A stretch of DNA of 64,000 bases from Fidelibacterota bacterium (GTDB lineage Bacteria > Pseudomonadota > Alphaproteobacteria > Rhodospirillales > Rhodospirillaceae), in contig CANJPG010000001.1 of assembly GCA_947476065.1 (NCBI GenBank), positions 33,262-97,261 of the forward strand. Direction: 5' to 3'. Of this stretch, positions 8,114 through 19,366 are shown piece after piece. Below the pieces are notes generated by a model. The model worked only from the letters and a program-made list of their open reading frames with translations, had not been told where the DNA came from and ran no database searches. The translations under genes and the position numbers were made by a program. Position 1 is the stretch's first letter; each line of letters begins with the position of its first letter.

Positions 8114-9919
8114 ATGGACACCCTTCCGCCGCCCTCCGTCGTTACCGCCGAACGCCTTGCCGCCTTGCGCGCCGCCATCCGCGCCGCAGGCGTTGACGGC
8201 TACCTCGTGCCCCACGGCGACGAGCACCAGGGCGAGTTCAACGCGCCCTACGCCGAGCGCCTGAAGTGGCTCACCGGCTTCAGCGGCTCGGCCGGCAGTG
8301 CAATCGTGATGAAGGACAGCGCGGCGGTCTTTGTCGACGGCCGCTACACGCTCCAGGTCCGCGACCAGGTGGACGGCGTGCTCTACCAGTACCGCCACAT
8401 GATCGACGAGCCGGCCTCAAGCTGGCTTATCGAAACCGCCAAGGCCGGCCAGGCCATCGGCTTCGATGCCCGCCTGCACACGCCGGGCGGCCTTGCGCGC
8501 CTCGAAGACGCCGTCGCTAAAGTCGGCGCGTCGCTGGTGCCGCTGCCCCACAACCTCATCGACGAGGTCTGGATCAACCAGCCCAGCCGCCCCACGGCGC
8601 CGGTGATGGTCTATCCCGAGAAATTCGCCGGCCGCTCCAGCGCCGATAAACGCGTTCTGGTTGCGCAGGTGCTGAAGGGCGAGGGGCTCGATGCCTTTTT
8701 CTTCACGGCGCTCGATTCCATCGCTTGGCTGTTCAATATCCGTGGCGGCGATGTGGAATTCAGCCCGCTGACCTATGCCTACGCGCTGCTGTTCGCCGAC
8801 GGCAAGGCGGTGCTGTTCATCGACCCAGCCAAGCTCTCGCCCGAGGTCAAAGCTCATCTGGGCCCCGATGTGCGCTTGGCGCCTTACGACGGCCTCGACC
8901 ACGAACTGACGGCCCTCGCCAAATCCGTTGCCACCATCGGCCTCGACCGCGACACCGGCTCCCGCTGGGCCTACGACCGCCTGGCGGCCGGGCGCAAAGT
9001 GAAGATTGTCGCCGACCCCTGCACGGCCCTGAAGGCGCGCAAGCATCCGACCGAGCTGCAAGGCGTGCGCGACGCCCATGTGCGCGACGGCGCGGCGCTG
9101 TCGCGGTTCCTCGCCTGGCTGTCAAAGGAAGCTCTGAAAGGTACGCTGACCGAGATCACGGCGGCCGACAAACTTGAAGCCTTCCGCGCCGAGAGCAATA
9201 CCTTCCGCGGACCCAGCTTCGCGACCATCGCAGGCGCCGCCGGCAACGGTGCCATCGTGCACTACCGAGCCAATCCGAAAACGGCGGCGCGTATACAGCC
9301 CAATATGGTCATGCTGCTGGATTCCGGCGGCCAGTATCTCGACGGCACCACCGACGTCACGCGCACCTTTGCCGTGGGCGAGGCGACAGCCGAACAGAAG
9401 CACCGCTTCACGCTGGTCCTAAAAGGCCATATCGCCCTGGCCATGGCGCGCTTTGTCAAAGGCACCACTGGCAGCCAATTGGACGCACTCGCAAGACACG
9501 CGCTGTGGCAGGAAGGCCTCGACTACGATCACGGCACTGGCCACGGCGTCGGCACCTTCCTCGGCGTGCACGAAGGTCCGCAGCGCATCAGCAAGGTCGG
9601 CAACACTGTTGCCTTGGAGCCCGGCATGGTGGTTTCCAATGAGCCCGGCTACTACAAAACCGGTGAATACGGCATCCGCATCGAGAACCTGGTGGCCGTG
9701 CGCGAAGCCGCCAAGGTGCCGGGCGCCGAGAAAGCGCTGCTGGAATTCGAAACCCTGACGCTTGCGCCCATCGACCGCAACATGATCGAGCCCGGCCTGC
9801 TCAGCGATGCCGAGCGCGGCTGGCTGAACGACTACCACGCCCGCGTCCGCGAAACGCTGACGCCGCTGGTGGACGCCGAGACGCAGGCGTGGCTGGCGAC
9901 GGCGACGGCGGCCATATAA
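8114..9919 (+). CDS. pepP: Xaa-Pro aminopeptidase (aminopeptidase P, M24 family)
   Basis: A 601-residue three-domain aminopeptidase P, which removes an N-terminal residue preceding proline. Two creatinase-like N-terminal domains (about residues 1-300, including the GFSGSAGSAIV strand and GRYTLQV) precede an M24 pita-bread domain. Its metal ligands can be seen in LDSGGQYLDGTTDVTRTF (two Asp), GTGHGVGTFLGVHEGP (His), EPGMVVSNEPGYY (Glu) and YGIRIENLV (Glu). The C-terminal extension LAPIDRNMIEPGLL...WLNDYHARV is typical of the long eukaryote-like APP1 subgroup found in alphaproteobacteria. There is no signal peptide, so it is cytoplasmic. Confidence 0.93.
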   Translation: MDTLPPPSVVTAERLAALRAAIRAAGVDGYLVPHGDEHQGEFNAPYAERLKWLTGFSGSAGSAIVMKDSAAVFVDGRYTLQVRDQVDGVLYQYRHMIDEPASSWLIETAKAGQAIGFDARLHTPGGLARLEDAVAKVGASLVPLPHNLIDEVWINQPSRPTAPVMVYPEKFAGRSSADKRVLVAQVLKGEGLDAFFFTALDSIAWLFNIRGGDVEFSPLTYAYALLFADGKAVLFIDPAKLSPEVKAHLGPDVRLAPYDGLDHELTALAKSVATIGLDRDTGSRWAYDRLAAGRKVKIVADPCTALKARKHPTELQGVRDAHVRDGAALSRFLAWLSKEALKGTLTEITAADKLEAFRAESNTFRGPSFATIAGAAGNGAIVHYRANPKTAARIQPNMVMLLDSGGQYLDGTTDVTRTFAVGEATAEQKHRFTLVLKGHIALAMARFVKGTTGSQLDALARHALWQEGLDYDHGTGHGVGTFLGVHEGPQRISKVGNTVALEPGMVVSNEPGYYKTGEYGIRIENLVAVREAAKVPGAEKALLEFETLTLAPIDRNMIEPGLLSDAERGWLNDYHARVRETLTPLVDAETQAWLATATAAI

Positions 9920-9926
9920 TCTGCCG

Positions 9927-9953
9927 CGTCATCCTCGGCCTAGATCCGAGCAT
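9927..9953. repeat. Short palindromic element between pepP and the GNAT gene
   Basis: GTCATCCTCGGCCTAGATCCGAGCATCC contains CTCGG and CCGAG arms around CCTAGAT. The GTCATCC opening and CCTAG core resemble the repeats near 541, 1337 and 1610, so this is probably a degenerate member of the same REP-like group. It lies between convergent genes and may act as a terminator. Confidence 0.4.
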
Positions 9954-9974
9954 CCATGGTGGCGGTCGTCGATT

Positions 9975-10487
9975 TCACGCCGTCGTCGTGTCCTCTTGAG
10001 AAATCGCCCAACGTTCATGATCTCGCCAGACCCCATCAATTTTAAGATAGTGCGGTGAATATCCTTCCTTGCGGAAGCCGACACGCTGCACCAGCGCTAT
10101 GGACCGATCATTGCCGGGTTGGATGTTGGCTTCGAGGCGGTGCAGATCAAGTTCACCGAAAGCGTAGGCTGCGGCTTCGCGCAACCCTTCAGTCATAAGC
10201 CCATGGCGGGCAAAAGCCTCAATCCCATAAAATCCGACATACGCATTCTGGAAACTGCCGCGCACAATTTCGCTGAAGTTGATTACGCCGACGATGCCGT
10301 GACCGGCACGCTCGCGCACAACCAGGCTGATTGCGCGGTCACCCTGGTTTGAAAACCATTGTTCAAAGCCGGCTTGATCCGTAAATGGCGCGGTCCAAGG
10401 CTGGTGATAGTCGCGGCTCGCGACGTTCGAGGCAATTAATGCGTCCGCGTCTGCGGCTAGAGCAGGAGCCAGAATGATGCGGCTCAT
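9975..10487 (-). CDS. GNAT-family N-acetyltransferase (RimJ/RimL-like)
   Basis: A 170-residue GNAT acetyltransferase of the RimJ/RimL type, transferring acetyl from acetyl-CoA to an amine, often a protein N-terminus. Visible are the beta-bulge region YVGFYGIEAFARHGLMTEGLREAAAYAF, standing in for the acetyl-CoA pyrophosphate loop, and the C-terminal pattern LHRLEANIQPGNDRSIALVQRVGFRKEG. I chose the ATG at 10487 because it overlaps the upstream stop codon as ATGA, giving a 4-bp overlap with the GIY-YIG gene. An ATG four codons further upstream is also possible. Substrate unknown. Confidence 0.85.
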   Translation of the reverse strand: MSRIILAPALAADADALIASNVASRDYHQPWTAPFTDQAGFEQWFSNQGDRAISLVVRERAGHGIVGVINFSEIVRGSFQNAYVGFYGIEAFARHGLMTEGLREAAAYAFGELDLHRLEANIQPGNDRSIALVQRVGFRKEGYSPHYLKIDGVWRDHERWAISQEDTTTA

Positions 10488-10738
10488 TTTGCGAAACACT
10501 CCAGCAACTGCTTCCTCAGTTTCCGATCACGCTTGAGATACACCTCGCGGCTCATGGCCTCGCCGCGCGAGGCATACATCTCCGCATAAAGCAGGAACCA
10601 TACGCGGCCTTTGGTCGAGCGCGCGCCGGCGCCGTCGTTGTGGGTTTTGAGGCGCTTGTCGAGGTCGGTGGTCCAGCCGACGTAGGTGCGCACGCCGCCG
10701 GCTCCCTCGCTGCCCAAAACGTAAACGAATGCCCTCAC
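10484..10738 (-). CDS. Small GIY-YIG nuclease-family protein (YhbQ/UPF0213-like)
   Basis: An 84-residue single-domain GIY-YIG protein. It reads FVYVLGSE then TYVGWTTDLDKRLKTHN, the motif-defining Tyr pair and Arg, and later ARSTKGRVWFLLYAE and the EAMSREVYLKR segment supplying the conserved Glu. Such stand-alone proteins are putative structure-specific endonucleases of unclear role. The start is called at GTG 10738, with AGGGAC close upstream, because the domain begins two codons later. An ATG at 10807 would add 23 residues unlike the family. The gene is translationally coupled to the GNAT gene and divergent from the PAS gene. Confidence 0.85.
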   Translation of the reverse strand: MRAFVYVLGSEGAGGVRTYVGWTTDLDKRLKTHNDGAGARSTKGRVWFLLYAEMYASRGEAMSREVYLKRDRKLRKQLLECFAK

Positions 10739-10839
10739 AAGGTCCCTGCGTATTCCGATAAATACCTTTGACCCCAATATATCCCATTGAAAACGCAAAA
10801 GGCTCAATTAGAGTGCGGGAACTTTCGAGGAGTAGAGTC

Positions 10840-11376
10840 TTGAGTGCACCTGCGTGTCCGCCGATTCCCGCCGACGTCGACGCCTTTTTACAGCATTGGC
10901 TTTCGCTCGGTAAAAGAGGCTTAGTGCCGACCTTGCGCGCCTATCTCGACGCCCCTCCCTTCAAGCTGCAGTCGGAGGTGGCGATTGTCGACGTCATTAG
11001 CCCGACGGACATGCGCTTCAGGCTGTTCGGCACCGGGCTGTCCGTTCTGGCGGGCAATGATCTGACGGGCGCCGACGTGCTCTCGAACTTCCATCCGCGG
11101 GCCCGCAGCGAGGCCTCGCGCATTGCCTGGACGGCAACCCAAACCCCTTGCGGCTACATCATCCGCCGCGACATGCGCCGCGAGACGGTCGACACGAGCG
11201 CATTCGGCATCGCCATGCCGCTGCTGCACGAGCAGAGCGGACAGATCGGCCTGGTCGGATTCAGCTCGATTCTCGACAAGACCAACGATATCCACCTCAG
11301 CGGCGGCTACCAGTTTGTGCACACGGTGCAGTTGATCCAATGGATCAATATCGGCGCGGGCATGCCGCCGGCGTGA
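10840..11376 (+). CDS. PAS-domain protein (PAS_5-type)
   Basis: A 178-residue cytoplasmic protein resembling the alphaproteobacterial PAS_5 family: a stand-alone PAS-like sensor fold with no attached kinase, cyclase or DNA-binding domain. Typical positions are FLQHWLSLGKRGLVPTLRAY, then DMRFRLFGTGLSVLAGNDLTGADVL. The start is the TTG at 10840, because AGGAG at 10828-10832 lies 7 bases upstream; the longer ATG start at 10768 has no such site and would run across the divergent promoter. Ligand and output are unknown. Confidence 0.7.
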   Translation: MSAPACPPIPADVDAFLQHWLSLGKRGLVPTLRAYLDAPPFKLQSEVAIVDVISPTDMRFRLFGTGLSVLAGNDLTGADVLSNFHPRARSEASRIAWTATQTPCGYIIRRDMRRETVDTSAFGIAMPLLHEQSGQIGLVGFSSILDKTNDIHLSGGYQFVHTVQLIQWINIGAGMPPA

Positions 11377-11520
11377 GCGCTCGGAGACTGCGCCACGCGG
11401 CGGGCCGACCCTAAACGCAGTAGGGCTGTTGATGCGTTCTTCGTCGCGCGAGATCGCGGCGGGTGGTGAAGGCGCGCGTCATTTGTTACGCTGAGGCTCA
11501 CCGCCAAAGGAAGCTAAACA

Positions 11521-11928
11521 ATGTCCAAAACTTTTGCCGTAGCTTCGCTGTCCAGTTTCCTCATCCTGGTGGTGATCGATTTTCTCTGGCTGAGCAATGC
11601 CGTCAACTTCCTCTATCGGCCCAAGCTCGGTGACCTGATCGCCGACAAGCCCGTCATCTGGGCGGCGGTGCTGTTTTACGTGATGTACGCTGTCGGCATG
11701 GCGGTGTTTGCCATCCGCCCGGCCGTAGCGGAAGGCAGCGTGCTGACGGCCTTCACCCTGGGCGCCTTCCTGGGCTTCATCGCCTACGGCACCTACGACC
11801 TCACCAATCAGGCCACGATCAAGGGCTGGTCGCTGACGGTGACCATCGTCGACATGGCCTGGGGCACGCTCGTGACCGGCGTTGTGTGCGCAGCCGGTGT
11901 GTGGATCGCGCAGAAGGTGACGGGCTAA
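11521..11928 (+). CDS. DUF2177 family membrane protein
   Basis: A 135-residue integral membrane protein with four predicted hydrophobic segments, at about residues 6-24, 45-65, 74-92 and 108-130. The pattern VVIDFLWLSNAVNFLYRPKLG, then the loop YGTYDLTNQATIKGW before the last helix, is characteristic of the DUF2177 family. Function is not known for the family. AAGGA precedes the ATG at a normal distance. Its stop overlaps that of the convergent HAAS-domain gene by 4 bp. Confidence 0.85.
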   Translation: MSKTFAVASLSSFLILVVIDFLWLSNAVNFLYRPKLGDLIADKPVIWAAVLFYVMYAVGMAVFAIRPAVAEGSVLTAFTLGAFLGFIAYGTYDLTNQATIKGWSLTVTIVDMAWGTLVTGVVCAAGVWIAQKVTG

Positions 11929-12644
11929 ACCGTTCGCCGCTGCGTGCGTTGCCACAGCATGTAGGCGGCGAAAACAATCGCCATATTGACCACCCCCATG
12001 CCGAGGCTTTGCGGCAGCTCCTGGGCCGTCACGCCAAAACCCAGCGTTAACTCGCCCTTCTCGCCCGGGGCGGTGGCGAACTTCAGGCTGTAGGTCGCGA
12101 ACGCGCTCAGCAAGGCAATCACGCCGGTGCCGAGAATGGCCCAGCCCAGTGCCAGGCGTTGACGGGCCGCGGCCGTGACCATAATCGCGCCGATAATTAC
12201 CGGCAGGATGCGCAGGTAAAAAAACAGCATGGCACTGAACGGCGCCTTGAACCACACAGGGTCGGGTGTGCCCGGTGGCCCAATGAGGCCTGCCTCGCGG
12301 GCGGCATTAAGGCCAAAAGCAAACGGCGAGAGGCTCAGCGCGGTGATGGCGAACCATAACACCAGCGGTCCTGCACCAAACACCGCGCGCGGAAAGCGGG
12401 CGGACAAAGCGTGTAGTTCGCGCCGGGCGAGGACGCTCTGGGCGATGTCGTTTTCCGTGCCGAGGCGCTGCCATGCGGCCTGCGCCGCATCGTACGCTCC
12501 CTTGGCCTGTTCGTCCCGCAGCGCATCGTCGTAGTGCTCGCGCAGTTCGGTCAGCGTGCGGCGTACGTGACGCGGGGCAATGCCGCCGCGCAGCAGTCGG
12601 TCTTCGAGGCGGTCGAATTGGATCAGATGCTCATGCGTGGCCAT
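11925..12644 (-). CDS. HAAS-domain membrane protein paired with a PadR regulator
   Basis: A 239-residue protein with an N-terminal helical HAAS-like domain (about residues 1-75, FDRLEDRLLRGGIAPRHVRRTLTELREHYDDALRDE) followed by four or five membrane helices. Proteins of this layout are commonly encoded just downstream of a PadR-type repressor and are thought to be membrane-associated effectors; the molecular role is unknown. The start ATG lies inside the end of the padR gene (14-bp overlap), so the two are translationally coupled. Longer upstream starts would only duplicate padR coding sequence in another frame. Confidence 0.75.
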   Translation of the reverse strand: MATHEHLIQFDRLEDRLLRGGIAPRHVRRTLTELREHYDDALRDEQAKGAYDAAQAAWQRLGTENDIAQSVLARRELHALSARFPRAVFGAGPLVLWFAITALSLSPFAFGLNAAREAGLIGPPGTPDPVWFKAPFSAMLFFYLRILPVIIGAIMVTAAARQRLALGWAILGTGVIALLSAFATYSLKFATAPGEKGELTLGFGVTAQELPQSLGMGVVNMAIVFAAYMLWQRTQRRTV

Positions 12645-12975
12645 GGACAGATCCTGCGACAAGGTTGGACACAGCGTCGGTGATGCGTTGCCACTCGGTG
12701 ATGAGCACGCCCAGGCGCTTTTTGCCGGCGGCGGTGGCGGTGTAATAAACGCGCGTGCGCCCGTTAACGGGCTTGCGGCGCGCGGAGAGGCAGCCCTGTT
12801 TCTCAAGGGCGTGCAGGATGGGATAGACGACACCTTCGCCGACCTTGATGGCTTCGCCGGTGGCGGTTTCAATGGCCTGCACCAGTTCGTAGCCGTACAT
12901 CTCGCGCTCGGTGAGGAGGCGCAGGATCAAGAGTTCCGGCACGCCGGTCATGAAGTCTGGGTTGGTGCGGGCCAT
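12631..12975 (-). CDS. PadR-family transcriptional regulator
   Basis: A 114-residue winged-helix regulator of the PadR family. Recognisable are LLILRLLTEREMYGYELVQAIE (helix-turn-helix part), GEGVVYPILHALEKQGCLSARR (recognition helix and wing) and RTRVYYTATAAGKKRL. The short C-terminal helix is the dimerisation arm of the small PadR subclass. The start MARTNPDF is supported by GGAG about 12 bases upstream. PadR proteins usually repress their own operon; an inverted-repeat operator lies 570 bp upstream, before the first gene of this apparent three-gene operon. Confidence 0.9.
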   Translation of the reverse strand: MARTNPDFMTGVPELLILRLLTEREMYGYELVQAIETATGEAIKVGEGVVYPILHALEKQGCLSARRKPVNGRTRVYYTATAAGKKRLGVLITEWQRITDAVSNLVAGSVHGHA

Positions 12976-12992
12976 CGGCTGTCTGTTCTCCG

Positions 12993-13544
12993 TTAAAAGT
13001 CTTCGTCGCGCCAAGTCGGCTCCGTGCCGCAGCGGGCGGATGCGCCTTTGGCGCGGCGGACAACGCATGGCATTCTTTTGGGCGCGTGCAGTTCGGCGTT
13101 CTCGCGCTCGAACTTCGCCACCATTTGGATCTCGCGATCGCTGGGAATGCGCGCAGGTGTGGGCCCGGACTGGACCTGGGCCAGGAGGCGCGTGCAGCGC
13201 TCACGGTCCTGCAGCCAGAATTCACGCGGCAGGCCGCAGCGGACGTAGTCGCTGAGCGCCATGGGATTTTCCATGGGGGCGATAGTGATTGTGGGCGGTG
13301 TCAGGACGAGAGCCGGTGGGGGCAGGTCGTGGGGGTGGAAAGAGTCGACACCCGACGACCGCATAGTCTCCGGTAGCACAGGGACGACCGTGATGAGCGT
13401 GAGCGGCGTGGCCTCGGCCATGGGGACCTCGGGCGGGTGGCGCACGCTCACGAGGCCGTAGATCGCGAGCCCATGCAGCAGCAGGGCGGCGGCAATAACC
13501 GCCGGTCGGCGCAGGCCGGGCGATGTGATCGGGCGGCGGAACAT
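12993..13544 (-). CDS. Hypothetical membrane-anchored, proline-rich protein
   Basis: A 183-residue protein I do not recognise. Residues 1-13 are basic, residues 14-33 form one hydrophobic anchor (AVIAAALLLHGLAIYGLVSV), and a Pro/Thr-rich periplasmic linker follows to about residue 95. A compact Cys- and Arg-containing C-terminal segment (YVRCGLPREFWLQDRERC, then CVVRRAKG and a late Cys) could form disulfides. The topology recalls TonB-like proteins, but no TonB C-terminal domain is seen. It is the first gene of a probable operon with padR (17 bp downstream) and the HAAS gene. Its ribosome-binding GAGG lies within the operator. Confidence 0.7.
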   Translation of the reverse strand: MFRRPITSPGLRRPAVIAAALLLHGLAIYGLVSVRHPPEVPMAEATPLTLITVVPVLPETMRSSGVDSFHPHDLPPPALVLTPPTITIAPMENPMALSDYVRCGLPREFWLQDRERCTRLLAQVQSGPTPARIPSDREIQMVAKFERENAELHAPKRMPCVVRRAKGASARCGTEPTWRDEDF

Positions 13545-13546
13545 CT

Positions 13547-13578
13547 ATACCTCGTATTTAGAGGTATTATGCCTCTAA
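13547..13578 (-). promoter_or_regulatory. Overlapping inverted-repeat operator, probable PadR site
   Basis: Two perfect 7-bp inverted repeats overlap: ATACCTC-N7-GAGGTAT at 13547-13567 and TTAGAGG-N7-CCTCTAA at 13558-13578. They share the middle half-site, so three GAGG/CCTC half-sites are spaced regularly. The array starts 2 bp from the start codon of the membrane-anchored gene and includes its ribosome-binding GAGG. Its position before an operon containing padR suggests PadR autorepression; this is inference. Confidence 0.6.
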
Positions 13579-13615
13579 CTTCTAGGTATGGGAAGCCGGA
13601 ATCTGCGGGCAGGCG

Positions 13616-14194
13616 CTAGGCGCCGGCGGCCTCGGGTTTGTGGGCGGCCAGCATCTTGGTCCAGCGCTTCTGCATCTCCTTGGGCGAGACCACTTCGACC
13701 TGGCTAGTGATGAACCAGGAATAGTCGAAGGGGTCCATGATGACGCCGCTGCTCCATCCGTAGAACTCGTTCTGCAAGGGGCGGATGACCGTGCAGCCGG
13801 CCGCGATGGCGCGCTCCATCATGGCATCGGGGTTCTTCACGGTCAGGCTTAGGCGGATCGGCGAGCCGCCGCGCGTCTTGGCGCTGAGAATGGCCATTTG
13901 GGGGTATTCGTCCGACACCATGATGATGGAATCACCGATGCGCATCTCGGCGTGGCCGACCTTGCCGCTGGGCTCGGACAGGCGGTAAAGCTCCTTGGCG
14001 CCGAAGGCCTTTTCATAGAACTGCATGGCGAAGGCCGCATCCTGGAAACACAGGCTGGCGGTGATGGTGTGGAAGCCCTTAGGGATCGGCGGGGCTTTGC
14101 GGGACTTGGGGCGGGATTTGGCCGCTGGTTTTACTTTCTTCGCAGCCTTATTGACGGATTTCTTGGCAGGCTTCTTCGGTTTGCGCGCGGCCAT
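13616..14194 (-). CDS. VOC-superfamily (PhnB/glyoxalase-like) protein with a Lys/Ala-rich N-terminal tail
   Basis: A 192-residue protein. Residues 39 to about 165 form a vicinal-oxygen-chelate domain of the PhnB-like type (ITASLCFQDAAFAMQFYEKAFGAKELYRL, GHAEMRIGDSIIMVSDE, then VIMDPFDYSWFITSQ). The first 38 residues are a low-complexity Lys/Ala/Pro/Ser tail (AARKPKKPAKKSVNK) resembling histone H1-like bacterial tails. VOC proteins include dioxygenases, isomerases and resistance proteins, and the substrate here is unknown. The tail would favour nucleic-acid or surface binding, which is unusual for the family. Confidence 0.8.
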   Translation of the reverse strand: MAARKPKKPAKKSVNKAAKKVKPAAKSRPKSRKAPPIPKGFHTITASLCFQDAAFAMQFYEKAFGAKELYRLSEPSGKVGHAEMRIGDSIIMVSDEYPQMAILSAKTRGGSPIRLSLTVKNPDAMMERAIAAGCTVIRPLQNEFYGWSSGVIMDPFDYSWFITSQVEVVSPKEMQKRWTKMLAAHKPEAAGA

Positions 14195-14430
14195 GGATTT
14201 CCCTTTTCAGCTTTTGGGCGGAGGCGGAATCTACGCCTGTAGAGCGTCCCCGTGTATGAAATAAACGAGAGGGATAACGTCCGGCGGCAAGATGAAGCGC
14301 TCCGGAGATTGAGAGTGCGGACGTGCGGATACCGGACCTCGTAAGGCCCGGTCAGCTAAGTCGCAGGCTCCGGCTGCTGTGCATGGGGCGAGGATATACA
14401 GAGCGCCGCGAAGACAGGAAAGGGACGGCG

Positions 14431-18194
<3,764 letters not shown>

Positions 18195-18218
18195 GGCAAT
18201 GTGCGCCGGGTTTGAACT

Positions 18219-19193
18219 CTATTTGGGGCGGTTGATCACGCTGTCCGGCTTGGCTTCCAGGCTTTCCGGACCCAAAGGCTGCGGCGGCTGTGCCAGGCGC
18301 TCGGTCTCCGACGCCGAATTCACGCCGGGCGTTGCCGAGCGGGGGCTGCCGTCGGGCGCCACCAAACGTATGGTGCTGCGCGGCTTCGCCTCGGCGACGC
18401 GGCGCCCAGTGGCGCGGGCCAGGGCATAAGAGTCACGGTACCAGTCGCTCGACGGATAGTTATATCCCAGCACGGCTTCCGCCTTGGTGGCCTCTTCATA
18501 GAGACCAAGGGCGGTATAGGCCTCAGCTAGGCGGTGCAGCGCTTCCGGCACATGGCTGGTGGTGCTGTAGGTATCGACCACGACCTTGAAGCGATTGATG
18601 GCGGCCAGGAAGTGGCGCGCATTGAGATAGAAGCGCCCGATATCCATTTCCTTCGCGGCCAGATGGTCCCGCGTCAGATCGATTTTCAGGCGCGCATCGC
18701 GGCCGTAGGGCGTGGTCGCAAAGCGCGTCACCACGTCCTGCAATGAATCTAGGGCCTTCCTGGTCTGTTCCTGATCGCGGCGCACGTCGGCGATCTGTTC
18801 GTAGAAGCACACGCCCTTGAGATAGTAGGCATAGGCGATGTCGCGGTTACCCGGGTGTACGGCGATGAAGCGGTCGAGGCGCGTGACGGCTTCGTCGTAT
18901 TGGTTGGCGTGATAGAAGGCATAAGCCGACATCAGCTTGGCGGTCGTGGCCCAGACCGAATAGGGATGCTGGCGCTCGACTTCGTCGAAGTATTTCGCCG
19001 CTTCGGTATAGCGCTCCTGATCCAGGTAGCGCACAGCCTGGCTGTAGATCTCGTAGATCGACTGCTCTTTGTACTCAAGTTCCTTGTCCCGCGAGCAGCC
19101 CGCGAGGGCCGTCATGGCGCAGACGGCCAAAACGGTCAATGTGACGTTGACGGTGCGGCGGAAGTTGGCAGTCGGAAACAGGCTAAAACCCAT
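18219..19193 (-). CDS. bamD: Outer-membrane assembly lipoprotein BamD
   Basis: A 324-residue BamD (ComL/YfiO). The signal peptide ends in lipobox LAGC with Cys33, then a tetratricopeptide-like array: IYSQAVRYLDQERYTEAAKYFDEVERQHPYS, YAFYHANQYDEAVTRLDRFIAVHPGN, and later HVPEALHRLAEAYTALG. BamD is the essential lipoprotein of the BAM complex that folds outer-membrane beta-barrels with BamA. The C-terminal 50 residues are a low-complexity Pro/Ser tail, longer than in enterobacterial BamD. It lies between lpxC and recN, linking envelope lipid and protein assembly genes. Confidence 0.95.
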   Translation of the reverse strand: MGFSLFPTANFRRTVNVTLTVLAVCAMTALAGCSRDKELEYKEQSIYEIYSQAVRYLDQERYTEAAKYFDEVERQHPYSVWATTAKLMSAYAFYHANQYDEAVTRLDRFIAVHPGNRDIAYAYYLKGVCFYEQIADVRRDQEQTRKALDSLQDVVTRFATTPYGRDARLKIDLTRDHLAAKEMDIGRFYLNARHFLAAINRFKVVVDTYSTTSHVPEALHRLAEAYTALGLYEEATKAEAVLGYNYPSSDWYRDSYALARATGRRVAEAKPRSTIRLVAPDGSPRSATPGVNSASETERLAQPPQPLGPESLEAKPDSVINRPK

Positions 19194-19220
19194 GATCTAC
19201 TTCAGTATAGAGGTGGAAAC

Positions 19221-19241
19221 GGCCCCGGCACGTGCGGGGCC
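19221..19241 (-). terminator. Hairpin between lpxC and bamD, possible attenuator
   Basis: GGCCCCG and CGGGGCC arms enclose a 7-base loop, 28 bp before the bamD start. A second GC hairpin (CGCGCGG/CCGCGCG, 19269-19289) lies just upstream, and a TATACT hexamer sits between them on the minus strand. Only a short GTTT follows, so partial termination or a structured leader is more likely than a full stop. Confidence 0.35.
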
Positions 19242-19366
19242 TGAGCGGCGCGCAGTATATCACCGGCGCGCGCGGTGTCACGCCGCGCGGCAAGGCGAAA
19301 AATAAGGCAATTTCAGCCGGTTAAGGTCTGAACTGAAACTGGCCTAGGCGGGGAGTCGGTGGGGGG

